Assembly (NCBI GenBank): GCA_036268055.1
Contig: DATAUW010000018.1
Span: forward strand, 186,001-250,000
DNA: 64,000 nt
Direction of reading: 5' to 3'
Source: Verrucomicrobiia bacterium
GTDB lineage: Bacteria; Verrucomicrobiota; Verrucomicrobiia; Limisphaerales; Pedosphaeraceae
Shown here: positions 18,101 to 25,534 of the stretch, one piece after another
Position numbering within the stretch: the stretch's first letter is position 1
Layout: each line of letters begins with the position of its first letter
The notes under the pieces: generated by a model
The model's database searches: none
What the model saw: the letters and a program-made list of their open reading frames with translations, nothing else
Told to the model about the DNA's origin: nothing
Program-made: the position numbers and the translations under genes

Positions 18101-18407
18101 GGGAGTGACACCTGATCCCACCGGCCTCGTCACTGTGACTTATATCTCCGATACCAACGCGATCAGCGGTTTCTCCGGTGAAGCGCCGTTCGATGCCGCG
18201 CAAGTCATCGGCTCCACTGTGACTCATCCCACCCTGACCGTTCAGCCTTCAGGCACCAATGTCGTGATCACCTGGAGTCCAACCAGCAGCATCCTGCTCT
18301 CATCCACGAATGCCACCGGACCTTATGCGGTCGTGCCCGGCGCAACCTCCCCATATACGACTAATACCTTGAGCAAACAACTCTACTTCCGCGTGCACAC
18401 GCCATAG
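15180..18407 (+). CDS. giant secreted LamG/Ig-like protein
   Basis: A 1075-aa exported protein. Signal peptide MRKYLSTCLLITALAGGAANA. Two LamG-like concanavalin domains follow (about 30-330 with FHLVVTYDGTNANFYTNG; about 390-620 with WHQIVGVSDGSTATMYVDG). Then come two Ig-like domains (about 625-800; YQWFQGS, YQWYNGT, each ending GNYSVVVSN or similar), a further beta domain (about 800-1010, SYTIYLYAGNYDGNRG), and a C-terminal module ending QLYFRVHTP. The architecture suggests carbohydrate binding or adhesion at the cell surface; no catalytic motif. It starts 50 bp after the prepilin gene and ends 16 bp before a strong terminator. I chose the ATG at 15180, which gives the signal peptide. Confidence 0.85.
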   Translation: MRKYLSTCLLITALAGGAANAQYSNAVVALSPVAYWPLNETVQPPAAFVATNSGVLGAKANGYYNNPYYPVGDGTYGQRNLFNGPQTGVTSDGDASAGFAGGVNANDNSGYLLIPQINGDLNVGNAFTAEIWVMPGGGDPNDTTGGSFSSSEWAGLIKIGGGGLFYTENGDASGNTYGFTLSMAGVNTLGFPVGWYGGVPYTGPIQLQTNATWVVDFFGGNNGNTPSLEFDVPFLEPTPTWFHLVVTYDGTNANFYTNGVLAATTVPGTPQSTNSVWAANQSPITSASGAYQFAAVNGKNFAPDTINPLCIGNINESFSIISQGFPAANAIGFNCQVFNGSVDEAAVYTNALSAAAIAKHYADATASNTNLYKADVLSSNPIVYLRFDEPAYTTPDSSTFPIAANYGSMGSAGQGLYQPGTIAATPGAPVAGFGAQSVAVEVNGLDAAVDVGQGTLSGSPLDPTGTTPFSVAAWFRSNPADCYGRFQTMIGRGDSGWRFSLDNSGHTRWNPGAGPELNSTVNYNDGAWHQIVGVSDGSTATMYVDGQVASTQGGVGNLGGTFQDLLIGGAPDYTTSDRNSSQQRYFPGQIAQVAFFPTALTSGQVQTLYNAADILPFITHEPVASITIGQGSSGSLSVTPGGTAPFGYQWFQGSTKLSEVPGNIVGSTNQTLVITNAILANAGNYSVVVSNAYGAVTSSITVVTISQLPTILSQPTPAFATNYVGNQITYSANVAGAATLKYQWYNGTNAISGATASNLVVTTVAGTSKYDLVITNSVGAVTSSVVTLVGQTFVPPPSGFVVNFAVPQNNVATNVYVGQGAYSDPGNNVWNPFPAASGTATAPALSSTSNQTLVTATLTYGFNNGATANTTQGTPSYLLAFEDAVNAGSPGIGTSLQPEGQIQFKGLPQGSYTIYLYAGNYDGNRGSIFSINPINGGVADGGTNDAENGSVIGGNAIANGTCTFAEGDNYVFFRGVTPDPTGLVTVTYISDTNAISGFSGEAPFDAAQVIGSTVTHPTLTVQPSGTNVVITWSPTSSILLSSTNATGPYAVVPGATSPYTTNTLSKQLYFRVHTP

Positions 18408-18423
18408 TAAGTCGTCTTTCCAG

Positions 18424-18459
18424 GGCCGGTGATTGCATAAGCAATCACCGGCCTTTTTT
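18424..18459 (+). terminator. intrinsic terminator after the LamG/Ig gene
   Basis: A perfect 13-bp stem GGCCGGTGATTGC / GCAATCACCGGCC (18424-18436, 18441-18453) with loop ATAA, followed by six Ts. It ends the prepilin-giant protein transcript. Confidence 0.92.
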
Positions 18460-18552
18460 ATTTTCCCGGCTTGCCTTCGCCAATTACAATCCGGGCACGG
18501 AAGTGCGCAGCTTGACACTGTTCTGAAACGCAGGAGGCTGATTTTTATTCCC

Positions 18553-18716
18553 GGGGAGCGCACGCGCCCTCGCGTGCAGTGGTTGGCGCCCTCGCCAACC
18601 ACATTTCCCATCTTTATTCTGATGTTATCATGATCTTACAAAACAAAGCGAGTTCCCAAACACTACGCCGCTTCTTCTTCCTCTCCGCCGCCGAAAGCGG
18701 GGGAGAGGTGGTCTTA
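18553..18716 (+). repeat. dispersed palindromic repeat, family A copy 3
   Basis: The same order of elements as copy 1: hairpin GCACGCG CCCT CGCGTGC, then hairpin TGGTTGGCG CCCT CGCCAACCA, then tail (catttcccatcttta, tatcatgatct) and the ctctccgccgcc...gcgggggagag hairpin. The second stem differs from copy 1 by a compensating T-A to G-C change at its third pair. Confidence 0.85.
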
Positions 18717-18809
18717 GCAAAAAAACCGCCGCGAAAGTCAAAAGCCAGGCTGCTCTAGCCTCTTCCACTTCGCGAAGGCGAGGAAGATGAATACTTGGCT
18801 ACCGAAACG

Positions 18810-20024
18810 CTACCCCAATTCCGCCGTCAATGCGTTGGCAAGAATTTTGTATTGCGGCAGCGAATTATATAACTGCGCGGAAATCCGCAACAGACGTTGA
18901 GGATGAACCGGCCACGGCATGAGCGGCACTTCGATGTGATGTTTGGTTCGCAGCGCGTGTTGCAAAGGATATTCGTCCAACGGCCACGGCGGCAGCGGCT
19001 CGGGCGGCGCAGCGGGCAGGGGAACGCATGCGAGTGAGCCAATAAACTCCGCGGGACAAGGCTCATTGACCTTCAAAGTTTCACAAAGAAGCTTTCGCGC
19101 CGCCAACGCCAATTCGCGATTGCGGGCCATGACCGCCGGCCAGCCGCCGGGCAAAGCCGCATCCATAAAACGAATCGCTTCCGGCACGCTCAAAGCGGCG
19201 GAAAAATCCGAAGTTCCCTGCCAGCAAAACTCGATCAGAAATCGCGACCGATCTTTGCGCCGCGAATTCGCGCCGTGACTGATCGTGAGCGGACGAATCT
19301 CTTCCCGTTTGTCCGGCCGCACATAGAGCAGGGCAACGCTTTTGGGCGCGCAAAGCCATTTGTGACAGTTACCCATATAATACGCCGCGCCCAGTTCCTG
19401 AAGTTTCAAGGGAACCATGCCCGGAGCATGCGCTCCGTCCACCAGCGTATCCACTCCGCGATTATTGAGTTCCTTTACAAGTTTGACAATGGGAAGAATG
19501 ATTCCCGTCTGGCTCGTCACGTGGTCTATCAATACGAGGCGCGTACGCTTGGTCACCGCCTCCAAAATCGGAGTGATCAATTCATCCGCGCGAGAAAAAG
19601 GAAACGGAATGTTCACCACGACCACTCGCGCACCCGATCTTTCAGCGACGAAGTCCAGGGCATTGCGACTCGCATTATACTCCTGATTCGTCACGATAAG
19701 TTCATCCCCGGGACTAAACTTCAACGAGCGCAGAACCGTGTTCACCCCACTCGTGGCATTGGCCACAAAAACCACGTCTTCAACCGGTGCGCCAGCGAAT
19801 TGAGCCATCGCCGCGCGGGCCGTGTCGAGCTGCGTTTCCAATTCGCGGACGAGAAATTGCATCGGCGATTTCTCCAGCCGCATCCGCCACTCGTTTTGCG
19901 CTTCCAATACCGGCTTCGGGCACGCCCCGAAAGCGCCGTGGTTCAAATAAATGATGTCCGGCGACAAAGCCCACAGGCCGGGATTTGCCGCGGGCAAATC
20001 AATGGATGGATAATCGTTCGACAC
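18810..20024 (-). CDS. class V aminotransferase, isopenicillin-N-epimerase-like
   Basis: A 404-aa PLP-dependent fold-type I enzyme. The start reads IIYLNHGAFGACPKPVLEAQ; FVANATSGVNTVLRSL binds the cofactor phosphate; LVDGAHAPGMVPL holds the cofactor Asp; and NCHKWLCAPK holds the Schiff-base lysine (K222). This set is typical of the CefD/isopenicillin N epimerase-like subgroup, whose members act on amino acids or sulfur compounds. The actual substrate cannot be told. It is divergent from the S53 peptidase gene; about 190 bp lie between, with a dyad motif at 20075-20097. Confidence 0.85.
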   Translation of the reverse strand: MSNDYPSIDLPAANPGLWALSPDIIYLNHGAFGACPKPVLEAQNEWRMRLEKSPMQFLVRELETQLDTARAAMAQFAGAPVEDVVFVANATSGVNTVLRSLKFSPGDELIVTNQEYNASRNALDFVAERSGARVVVVNIPFPFSRADELITPILEAVTKRTRLVLIDHVTSQTGIILPIVKLVKELNNRGVDTLVDGAHAPGMVPLKLQELGAAYYMGNCHKWLCAPKSVALLYVRPDKREEIRPLTISHGANSRRKDRSRFLIEFCWQGTSDFSAALSVPEAIRFMDAALPGGWPAVMARNRELALAARKLLCETLKVNEPCPAEFIGSLACVPLPAAPPEPLPPWPLDEYPLQHALRTKHHIEVPLMPWPVHPQRLLRISAQLYNSLPQYKILANALTAELG

Positions 20025-20074
20025 CGGTTGAACTTAATCAGAAGCGCCCCAATGATAAATCACAAACGCATCCC

Positions 20075-20097
20075 AACTTGTTTTATTATCAAACAAG
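20075..20097 (+). promoter_or_regulatory. AT-rich dyad (copy 2 of a three-copy motif)
   Basis: CTTGTTT...AAACAAG inverted repeat containing TTGTTTTATTATC. It lies about 120 bp upstream of the peptidase ATG and 50 bp upstream of the divergent aminotransferase. No T-run follows, so a protein-binding site is more likely than a terminator. Confidence 0.45.
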
Positions 20098-20214
20098 CGG
20101 TTTGAACTTCTTGAATTGCGTCGGAAATGATGGTTTAATGATAACTAGAACCAATGTTTCCGTTAAGCGCGCCGAACCAGCCGCCGCCATATTTTTTTGA
20201 TCTTCAATACCTTT

Positions 20215-23200
20215 ATGTCACGCAGATTTGTTTCCCCCTCTAGTCGCATCGAATGGTTGTTTCGCGGCTTCGCCATGGCGATGGTGTTTCTGTTTGTATC
20301 CGCCGCCATCGCCAGTGCCACCGACCTGAAAATAATTCCCGGCCATGTCCCCAAAGGTATGAATGGCGTCGCCGCCGTCTCCCATCTGCCTTCGACCAAT
20401 CGGCTGCGCCTGGTCGTGGGATTGCCCCTGCGCAATCAGGCGTCGCTGGACAATTTATTGGTGGAACAACAAGACCCAACCAGCACAAATTTCCATCGCT
20501 GGCTGAAGCCCGAGGAATTCGCCCAACAATTTGGCCCCACCACCGAAGATTATGAAAAAGTGGTTCATTTTGCGGAATCCAACGGACTCGTGGTGGAAAG
20601 CCTCACTTCCAATCGCATGTTGGTGGACGTCCATGGCGAAGTCACTAATATCGAAAAAGCCTTTCATCTAGGTTTGCACGTTTACCCGCATCCAACCGAG
20701 AACCGAAATTTTTACGCCCCGGACACCGAACCCACCGTTGACGCCAGCGTTCCCATCCTCCACATCAGCGGCCTGGATAACTTCATCCTGCCGCATCGCT
20801 TCGGTGGAGGAATAAAACCCCTGGACACCAATCCAATCGTTGCCTACGCGACCGGTTCGTCCCCCGGCGGATTTTTCATGGGCAAGGATTTTCGCACCGC
20901 TTACGTCCCGGGCGTGACCAACACCGGCGCCGGCCAATACATCGCAGTCGTGGATGTCGGCGGCCCTTATTATTCAAAAGACGTTTACCTGTATGAGACC
21001 AACGCCGGCCTCTCAACCAACACCGTCGTCACAAACATCTTACTGTCCGGCTCGACCGGCATCCCCGTCGGCAACACCGCCAACGAAGGCGAACAAGTCC
21101 TCGACATTGACATGGCCATGTCCATGGCCCCCGACGCCACCATCTTGAACTACGAAGGCGAAGCCCACGACGTCTTCAACCGCATCGCCAGCGACAACCT
21201 CGCGAAACAAATCACCCTGTCCTACGGCTTTGGCATTGATGCCACCATCATCCAATATTTTCAACAGTTCGTCGCGCAAGGGCAGGCGTTCAGCCAGGCC
21301 TCCGGCGATGGTGGCGCGGATTTGGACGGCGGCACTGGGTTAACCGGCGTGCCCTACGCAACCATTGTCGGTGGCGTTTCCTTGACGACCTCTGGCGCGG
21401 GCGGCCCGTGGCAATCCGACATCACCTGGGGCGGCAGCGGCGGCGGCGTCAGCGGTTACGGCATTCCCACTTGGCAGCAAGGAGTAAGCATGGTTAGCAA
21501 TCTCGGTTCAACGAACTTCCGCAACTACCCCGACGTCGCCATGCCTGCCATCAACATCTTCACCGTCTATGAAAATGGCACTCTCATCGGCGGAACCGGC
21601 GGCACCAGTGCCGCTTCGCCATTGTGGGCCGGATTCATGGCCTTGGTCAATCAACAGGCCGCATCGCTCGGTCAGACTTCTGTTGGCTCTCCTAACCCGG
21701 CGATCTACGCCATCGGCAGAGGACCTCTCGCCACTTACACGAAAGCCTTTCACGACATCACCAGTGGCAACACATTCAACAGCCAAAACCCAACCAAGTA
21801 TCCGGCCGTTTCCGGTTACGATCTGGCGACCGGTTGGGGCTCGCCGACCGGCAGCAACACGATTAACGCGCTCGTCGGCACTGGCACGAATGACTTCACG
21901 TTTTATATCTTGCCGGGCGTTTTGAATATCGTGCCGGGCGGCACACTCGCCGCAACGATCCCGGTCACGCGACCAAATGGCTACAACGGCACTATCTCCT
22001 TCGCAATTTCCGGATTACCTACAGGTGTTACCGCGGTGTTCAATCCGGTGGCCACTACAAGTTCAAGTCTTCTGACCTTTTCAGTCGCGCAAACGGCGTT
22101 GCCCGGCACCAATTCGATCACTATCACCGGCACATCCGGCGTCTTGTCTCACACCGTCAAACTCAACCTCGCAATCGTGTCGCCGATTCCCGGGTCAACC
22201 CCGGTTAATCTCTCATCGCTTTACAATCGCGTGGGAATTTGGTCAGACGGGCGAACCTTCAGCGGCGGTGTGGACAATGTGGGATACGCTTTCTCCGCGA
22301 ATTTGGTAAGCGCTTCGCCAAGCTGGAACGGCTTGGTTTTTAATCTTGGCCCAGCGAATGCCCTCGACGTGGTCAGTTGCAGTTCGCAAGTCGTCACGCT
22401 CCCCGCGGGAAATTTCACCTCGCTGAACATCCTTGGCACAGGTGTGGAAGGCACGCAAACCGCGCAGACCCTGACGGTGACTTATACGGATAATTCCACC
22501 ACTAAGTTCACAAATAGCTGGAGTGACTGGGCCAACCCGCAACATTTCGCCAGTGAGACACAAGTGATCAACATGGCCTACCGCAACAATGGCAGCGGAA
22601 GCAAAGACCTTTTTACGTCGGTCAATCTTTACGGCCACAGCTTTGCGCTCGACGAAACCAAGATAGTAAAAACTGTCACGCTTCCCACCAATGCGAATGT
22701 CATCGTGGCAGGAATCGTACTGGCGAACGAACCGGCTGCTGTCTCGCTGGGTTTGTATTACAATCGCCCGGGCATGTATTCCGATGGCGTGACCTTTACC
22801 AATCCAGCTACAGGCGGGGCTGACGGTGGCGGAGCCGCTTATTCGGCGACGTTGCTGACTGGATCACAAATCTGGACGAATACGCCTTTTAATTTCGGCC
22901 CGGCCAACACCAACAATATTATCAGCACCGCCGGACAAACCATTCTTTTGCCCAAAGGCAATTACTCAATCCTGCGGATGATCGCCAGCGGCGTGCAAGG
23001 CAGCCAGGCTTCGCAGACTTTCACCGTGACCTACGCGGACGGCACGACCAACAGCTTCCTGCAAAGTCTGAGCGACTGGTTTTCGCCGCAAAACTTTTCC
23101 GGTGAATCGAAGGCCATAACCATGGGACATCGCAACAGCAGCAACGGCACGGCGGACAACCGGACGTTCTATTTCTATGGCTACTCGTTCAAGTTGAATA

Positions 23201-23757
23201 ACGCCAAGGTGGTTCAAAGCTTGACACTGCCGAGCGATGCCAATGTCCTCGTTGCTGCCGTGAGCCTGGTTCCAAATTGGGCCCCGGCCTTCAAGGTGAA
23301 TCCCTTTATAGAATCCGCAATCACCGCCGGACAAAGTTATTCCGCGACGATGGTCACAAATGCCAGCGACCTTAATGGCGACGCGCTCACCTATGCCAAG
23401 GTCAATGGCCCCAGTTGGTTAAATGTGGCCACTAGTGGTTTCCTCTCGGGCACGCCGCTCTCTTCACAGACTGGTAACAACACATTTCTTGTCAGCGTGA
23501 TTGATTCCGGCGGGATGTCGAACACGGCCACGATGACCATCAATGTGCTTCCCGCGCCAGCCATCGTTTCCGGGTTCACGAGCAATACGAATGGCATCTC
23601 CATGAACTGGACTGGTGGCATTGGTCCTTTCCAGTTGCAGATGTCAACCAACCTGGCGCCGGGATCCTGGATAAACGTGGGCAGTCCAATTTCCTCAAAT
23701 ACTTTCATCATCCAACCCAACGGACCGGCGGCATTCTACAGAATCATGGGAAACTAG
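20215..23757 (+). CDS. S53 family peptidase (sedolisin/kumamolisin-like), multidomain
   Basis: A 1180-aa secreted acid serine-carboxyl peptidase. After a signal peptide (GFAMAMVFLFVSAAIASA) comes a pro-kumamolisin activation domain (about 30-190). The catalytic domain has the ExxxD pair Glu293/Asp297 (GEQVLDID), the oxyanion Asp in ASGDGGAD, and Ser465 in GGTSAASPLW. After about residue 570 there is a beta domain, then two tandem copies of a 170-residue domain (about 660-840 and 840-1025) sharing YNR.G..SDG..F, GPA, LP.GN and QT.TVTY.D. A cadherin-like domain (PAFKVNPFIESAI...) and a C-terminal module ending FYRIMGN follow. I chose ATG 20215; an in-frame TTG lies at 20197. It should digest proteins outside the cell at low pH. 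Confidence 0.9.
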   Translation: MSRRFVSPSSRIEWLFRGFAMAMVFLFVSAAIASATDLKIIPGHVPKGMNGVAAVSHLPSTNRLRLVVGLPLRNQASLDNLLVEQQDPTSTNFHRWLKPEEFAQQFGPTTEDYEKVVHFAESNGLVVESLTSNRMLVDVHGEVTNIEKAFHLGLHVYPHPTENRNFYAPDTEPTVDASVPILHISGLDNFILPHRFGGGIKPLDTNPIVAYATGSSPGGFFMGKDFRTAYVPGVTNTGAGQYIAVVDVGGPYYSKDVYLYETNAGLSTNTVVTNILLSGSTGIPVGNTANEGEQVLDIDMAMSMAPDATILNYEGEAHDVFNRIASDNLAKQITLSYGFGIDATIIQYFQQFVAQGQAFSQASGDGGADLDGGTGLTGVPYATIVGGVSLTTSGAGGPWQSDITWGGSGGGVSGYGIPTWQQGVSMVSNLGSTNFRNYPDVAMPAINIFTVYENGTLIGGTGGTSAASPLWAGFMALVNQQAASLGQTSVGSPNPAIYAIGRGPLATYTKAFHDITSGNTFNSQNPTKYPAVSGYDLATGWGSPTGSNTINALVGTGTNDFTFYILPGVLNIVPGGTLAATIPVTRPNGYNGTISFAISGLPTGVTAVFNPVATTSSSLLTFSVAQTALPGTNSITITGTSGVLSHTVKLNLAIVSPIPGSTPVNLSSLYNRVGIWSDGRTFSGGVDNVGYAFSANLVSASPSWNGLVFNLGPANALDVVSCSSQVVTLPAGNFTSLNILGTGVEGTQTAQTLTVTYTDNSTTKFTNSWSDWANPQHFASETQVINMAYRNNGSGSKDLFTSVNLYGHSFALDETKIVKTVTLPTNANVIVAGIVLANEPAAVSLGLYYNRPGMYSDGVTFTNPATGGADGGGAAYSATLLTGSQIWTNTPFNFGPANTNNIISTAGQTILLPKGNYSILRMIASGVQGSQASQTFTVTYADGTTNSFLQSLSDWFSPQNFSGESKAITMGHRNSSNGTADNRTFYFYGYSFKLNNAKVVQSLTLPSDANVLVAAVSLVPNWAPAFKVNPFIESAITAGQSYSATMVTNASDLNGDALTYAKVNGPSWLNVATSGFLSGTPLSSQTGNNTFLVSVIDSGGMSNTATMTINVLPAPAIVSGFTSNTNGISMNWTGGIGPFQLQMSTNLAPGSWINVGSPISSNTFIIQPNGPAAFYRIMGN

Positions 23758-23783
23758 TACGAGAATAGAAGTGATACAACGAT

Positions 23784-23860
23784 GCGCAGGGGCAACTGAT
23801 ATTCTAGCGCATGGTAGGGCTGCGCTGCCGCGCAGCCGTCCGAAGTCCCGCAGGGACGAC
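23784..23860 (+). repeat. dispersed repeat, family B copy 2
   Basis: Core GGGGCAACTGATATTC..GCGCATGGTAGGG is followed by hairpin GGCTGCGC TGCC GCGCAGCC and cgtccgaagtcccgcaggg. The same core occurs at 13754-13813 (inside the MITE-like element) and 24169-24243. A separate hairpin CCCAGCAA TTTA TTGCTGGG follows (23872-23892). Confidence 0.8.
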
Positions 23861-24168
23861 CGAACTTAGCCCAGCAATTTATTGCTGGGATCTTATTCCG
23901 CTCTCAATCCAAGTCCCGCGAGGGACGAAAGAATTTTCCTCAGACGGTTGAGCTTTCACCTCAATTTTCCCCAGCAATCCCACTCGCCCAACGCTTCTCA
24001 TTAACCATGTCGTCTTCAGTTGGGGGACCCTCGTCGAAAACAACTCATCTCTATATCGGGCGCAGCGAGGCGAGCCCAGGCGAGCATCATATTCTCACCG
24101 GTGCTTTCACTCTCCTCGTCAAAAGTTTCCTCCAGCAATTTGCTGGCTTGGATTCTTTTGAACCAAAT

Positions 24169-24243
24169 CCCGCTGGGACAACTGATATTCTAGCGCATGG
24201 TAGGGCTGCGCTGCCGCGCAGCCGTCCGAAGTCCCGCAGGGTC
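24169..24243 (+). repeat. dispersed repeat, family B copy 3
   Basis: Nearly identical to copy 2, starting cccgctgggacaactgatattc and ending with the GGCTGCGC/GCGCAGCC hairpin and gtcccgcaggg. The region from 23758 to 24448 is a repeat island without a supported gene; short ORFs in it are read-through of these repeats. Confidence 0.8.
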
Positions 24244-24306
24244 GGCCAGGATTAGCCAGCCATTTAGGAGACTAAGAGTAAGTGCAATCGCAGACCAAGT
24301 CGCATC

Positions 24307-24378
24307 AGGGACGAAAGAAAATATTCTGCGCGCCGCAATTCGTGAACGAGAATTTTGCGGCAGGGTTCTTTCGTCCCT
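24307..24378. repeat. 72-bp nested cruciform
   Basis: Outer arms AGGGACGAAAGAA (24307-24319) and TTCTTTCGTCCCT (24366-24378) are perfect over 13 bp. Inner arms GCCGCAA (24332-24338) and TTGCGGC (24355-24361) are also perfect. The outer arm also occurs alone at 23921-23933. Confidence 0.75.
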
Positions 24379-24448
24379 TGCGTCTCTGCTGGAACTGAAG
24401 TACCAAAAGCCTTTATCTGACGCTGCATCCTTTATGGATATCGTCTAA

Positions 24449-24480
24449 TTAAAAAAGCCAAGCCGTATAAGGCTTGGCTT
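24449..24480 (-). terminator. intrinsic terminator of the second prepilin gene
   Basis: Stem AAGCCAAGCC / GGCTTGGCTT (24455-24464, 24471-24480), loop of 6. On the minus strand it is followed by a T-run (complement of the A-run 24451-24456). It lies 30 bp beyond the stop of the prepilin gene. Confidence 0.88.
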
Positions 24481-24509
24481 GTTCCAACGAAATTCAGGAC
24501 TGCCAAAGG

Positions 24510-25421
24510 CTAATCGAGAGCTGAAGTCCGCTGCTGCATCCAGTTGACATCCACCGCACTATCATTTGCCTTTTGGCTGTGGTTACCGGTTCCGGTGTTG
24601 AGCAGGATGGTGCTGCCCTTCCACCGATGAATTTCAGAATGTCCATCGGCAAAGGAAAATCCTGCGCCACCGTTGTGCCAACTGGCGGGAAAATCTATGA
24701 TGTCGGCCTGAGGACCGGTAGATTGCATTTGAACTGCAAACATGGCGTCATTGATGCTATAAGGATTTTCGTCGAGCAGTACAAAAAGCATGGAAGGTCC
24801 CGGGAGGTGTGTGTCAGAAATCTTTCCATACGTATGCCACGGAGCCGGGCAGCCATTACCGACATTCATGTCGGTCAGCCACTGCCCATTCACAGCACCA
24901 CCGGGTGGCGAACACTTGAGCGCGATCGGGGTAGTCCCCACCGCCTGGCTCATGGAAATGCTCCGAACGCGATCGCCTTCGCCCGGAACCGTACTTTTAT
25001 CCGCCGGGCAGTGGAAGACGCCAACAGATTTTATATAGGATGCGAGCATGCAACGGGTCGGATCCAGAAGCGCGTTGCTGTTGGTATTGTCAGGATTGGT
25101 TGCGGTAAAATCCTCGTTCATGTTGCACCATGAGGGAATTCCAGTCCCGGGAAAATTATAGGGCCAACTGTCAGCATTATCGCCGCCATACAAGTGAAAG
25201 CACATCATCACTTGCCGGGTATTGTTGATGCAATAGGTTGCTTGGGCTTTTTGTTTGGCTTTGGCCAGCGCCGGAAGCAGCAACCCCGCCAGAATCGCTA
25301 TGATGGCGATGACCACCAGCAATTCAATCAGAGTGAAAGCGCCTCGCCGGCTGGCGGACTGGATTGGATAGGAGATTCGGTTATTTCGTTTCATACGTTT
25401 TTCAATAAGGGTTTTATGCAT
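24510..25421 (-). CDS. prepilin-like protein, H-X9-DG type (2)
   Basis: A 303-aa pseudopilin with a basic leader, the prepilin motif [14 protein letters not shown] (about 28-41), [20 protein letters not shown] in the middle, and [20 protein letters not shown] near the C-terminus (H-X9-DG). I chose ATG 25421, preceded by AGGG; ATG 25394 is an alternative. It lies downstream of the 1592-aa giant on the same strand, separated by a strong hairpin, with a dyad motif just upstream, so it probably has its own promoter. Same family as the genes at 14251 and 47721. Confidence 0.88.
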   Translation of the reverse strand: MHKTLIEKRMKRNNRISYPIQSASRRGAFTLIELLVVIAIIAILAGLLLPALAKAKQKAQATYCINNTRQVMMCFHLYGGDNADSWPYNFPGTGIPSWCNMNEDFTATNPDNTNSNALLDPTRCMLASYIKSVGVFHCPADKSTVPGEGDRVRSISMSQAVGTTPIALKCSPPGGAVNGQWLTDMNVGNGCPAPWHTYGKISDTHLPGPSMLFVLLDENPYSINDAMFAVQMQSTGPQADIIDFPASWHNGGAGFSFADGHSEIHRWKGSTILLNTGTGNHSQKANDSAVDVNWMQQRTSALD

Positions 25422-25445
25422 TTCCCTAGTTGTTCCCGTCCGAAG

Positions 25446-25468
25446 TAAGTTTGTTAATAAAACAAATT
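25446..25468 (-). promoter_or_regulatory. AT-rich dyad (copy 3 of a three-copy motif)
   Basis: On the minus strand it reads TTTGTTTTATTAACAAAC, centred about 35 bp upstream of the prepilin start at 25421. It matches the copies at 13923 and 20075 over most of 23 positions. Its position fits a promoter or operator of this prepilin gene. Confidence 0.5.
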
Positions 25469-25482
25469 TTCAATTTTGAAAT

Positions 25483-25512
25483 GGGGCCGGAGTGTTTATG
25501 CACTCCGGCCCC
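25483..25512 (-). terminator. strong hairpin downstream of the 1592-aa giant
   Basis: Perfect 12-bp stem GGGGCCGGAGTG / CACTCCGGCCCC, loop TTTATG, 22 bp beyond the stop at 25535. The T-tract on the minus strand is short (ATTTC), so termination may be partial. Confidence 0.7.
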
Positions 25513-25534
25513 GATTTATTAATGTCCGCCAGTA

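Noticed and set aside
18424-18459. Inverted repeat as a possible regulatory RNA
   Set aside because: Stem, loop and T-run make a textbook intrinsic terminator right after a stop codon.
24007-24448. Two short plus-strand ORFs in the repeat island
   Set aside because: They overlap repeat family B and the cruciform and have no protein-like conservation signs.
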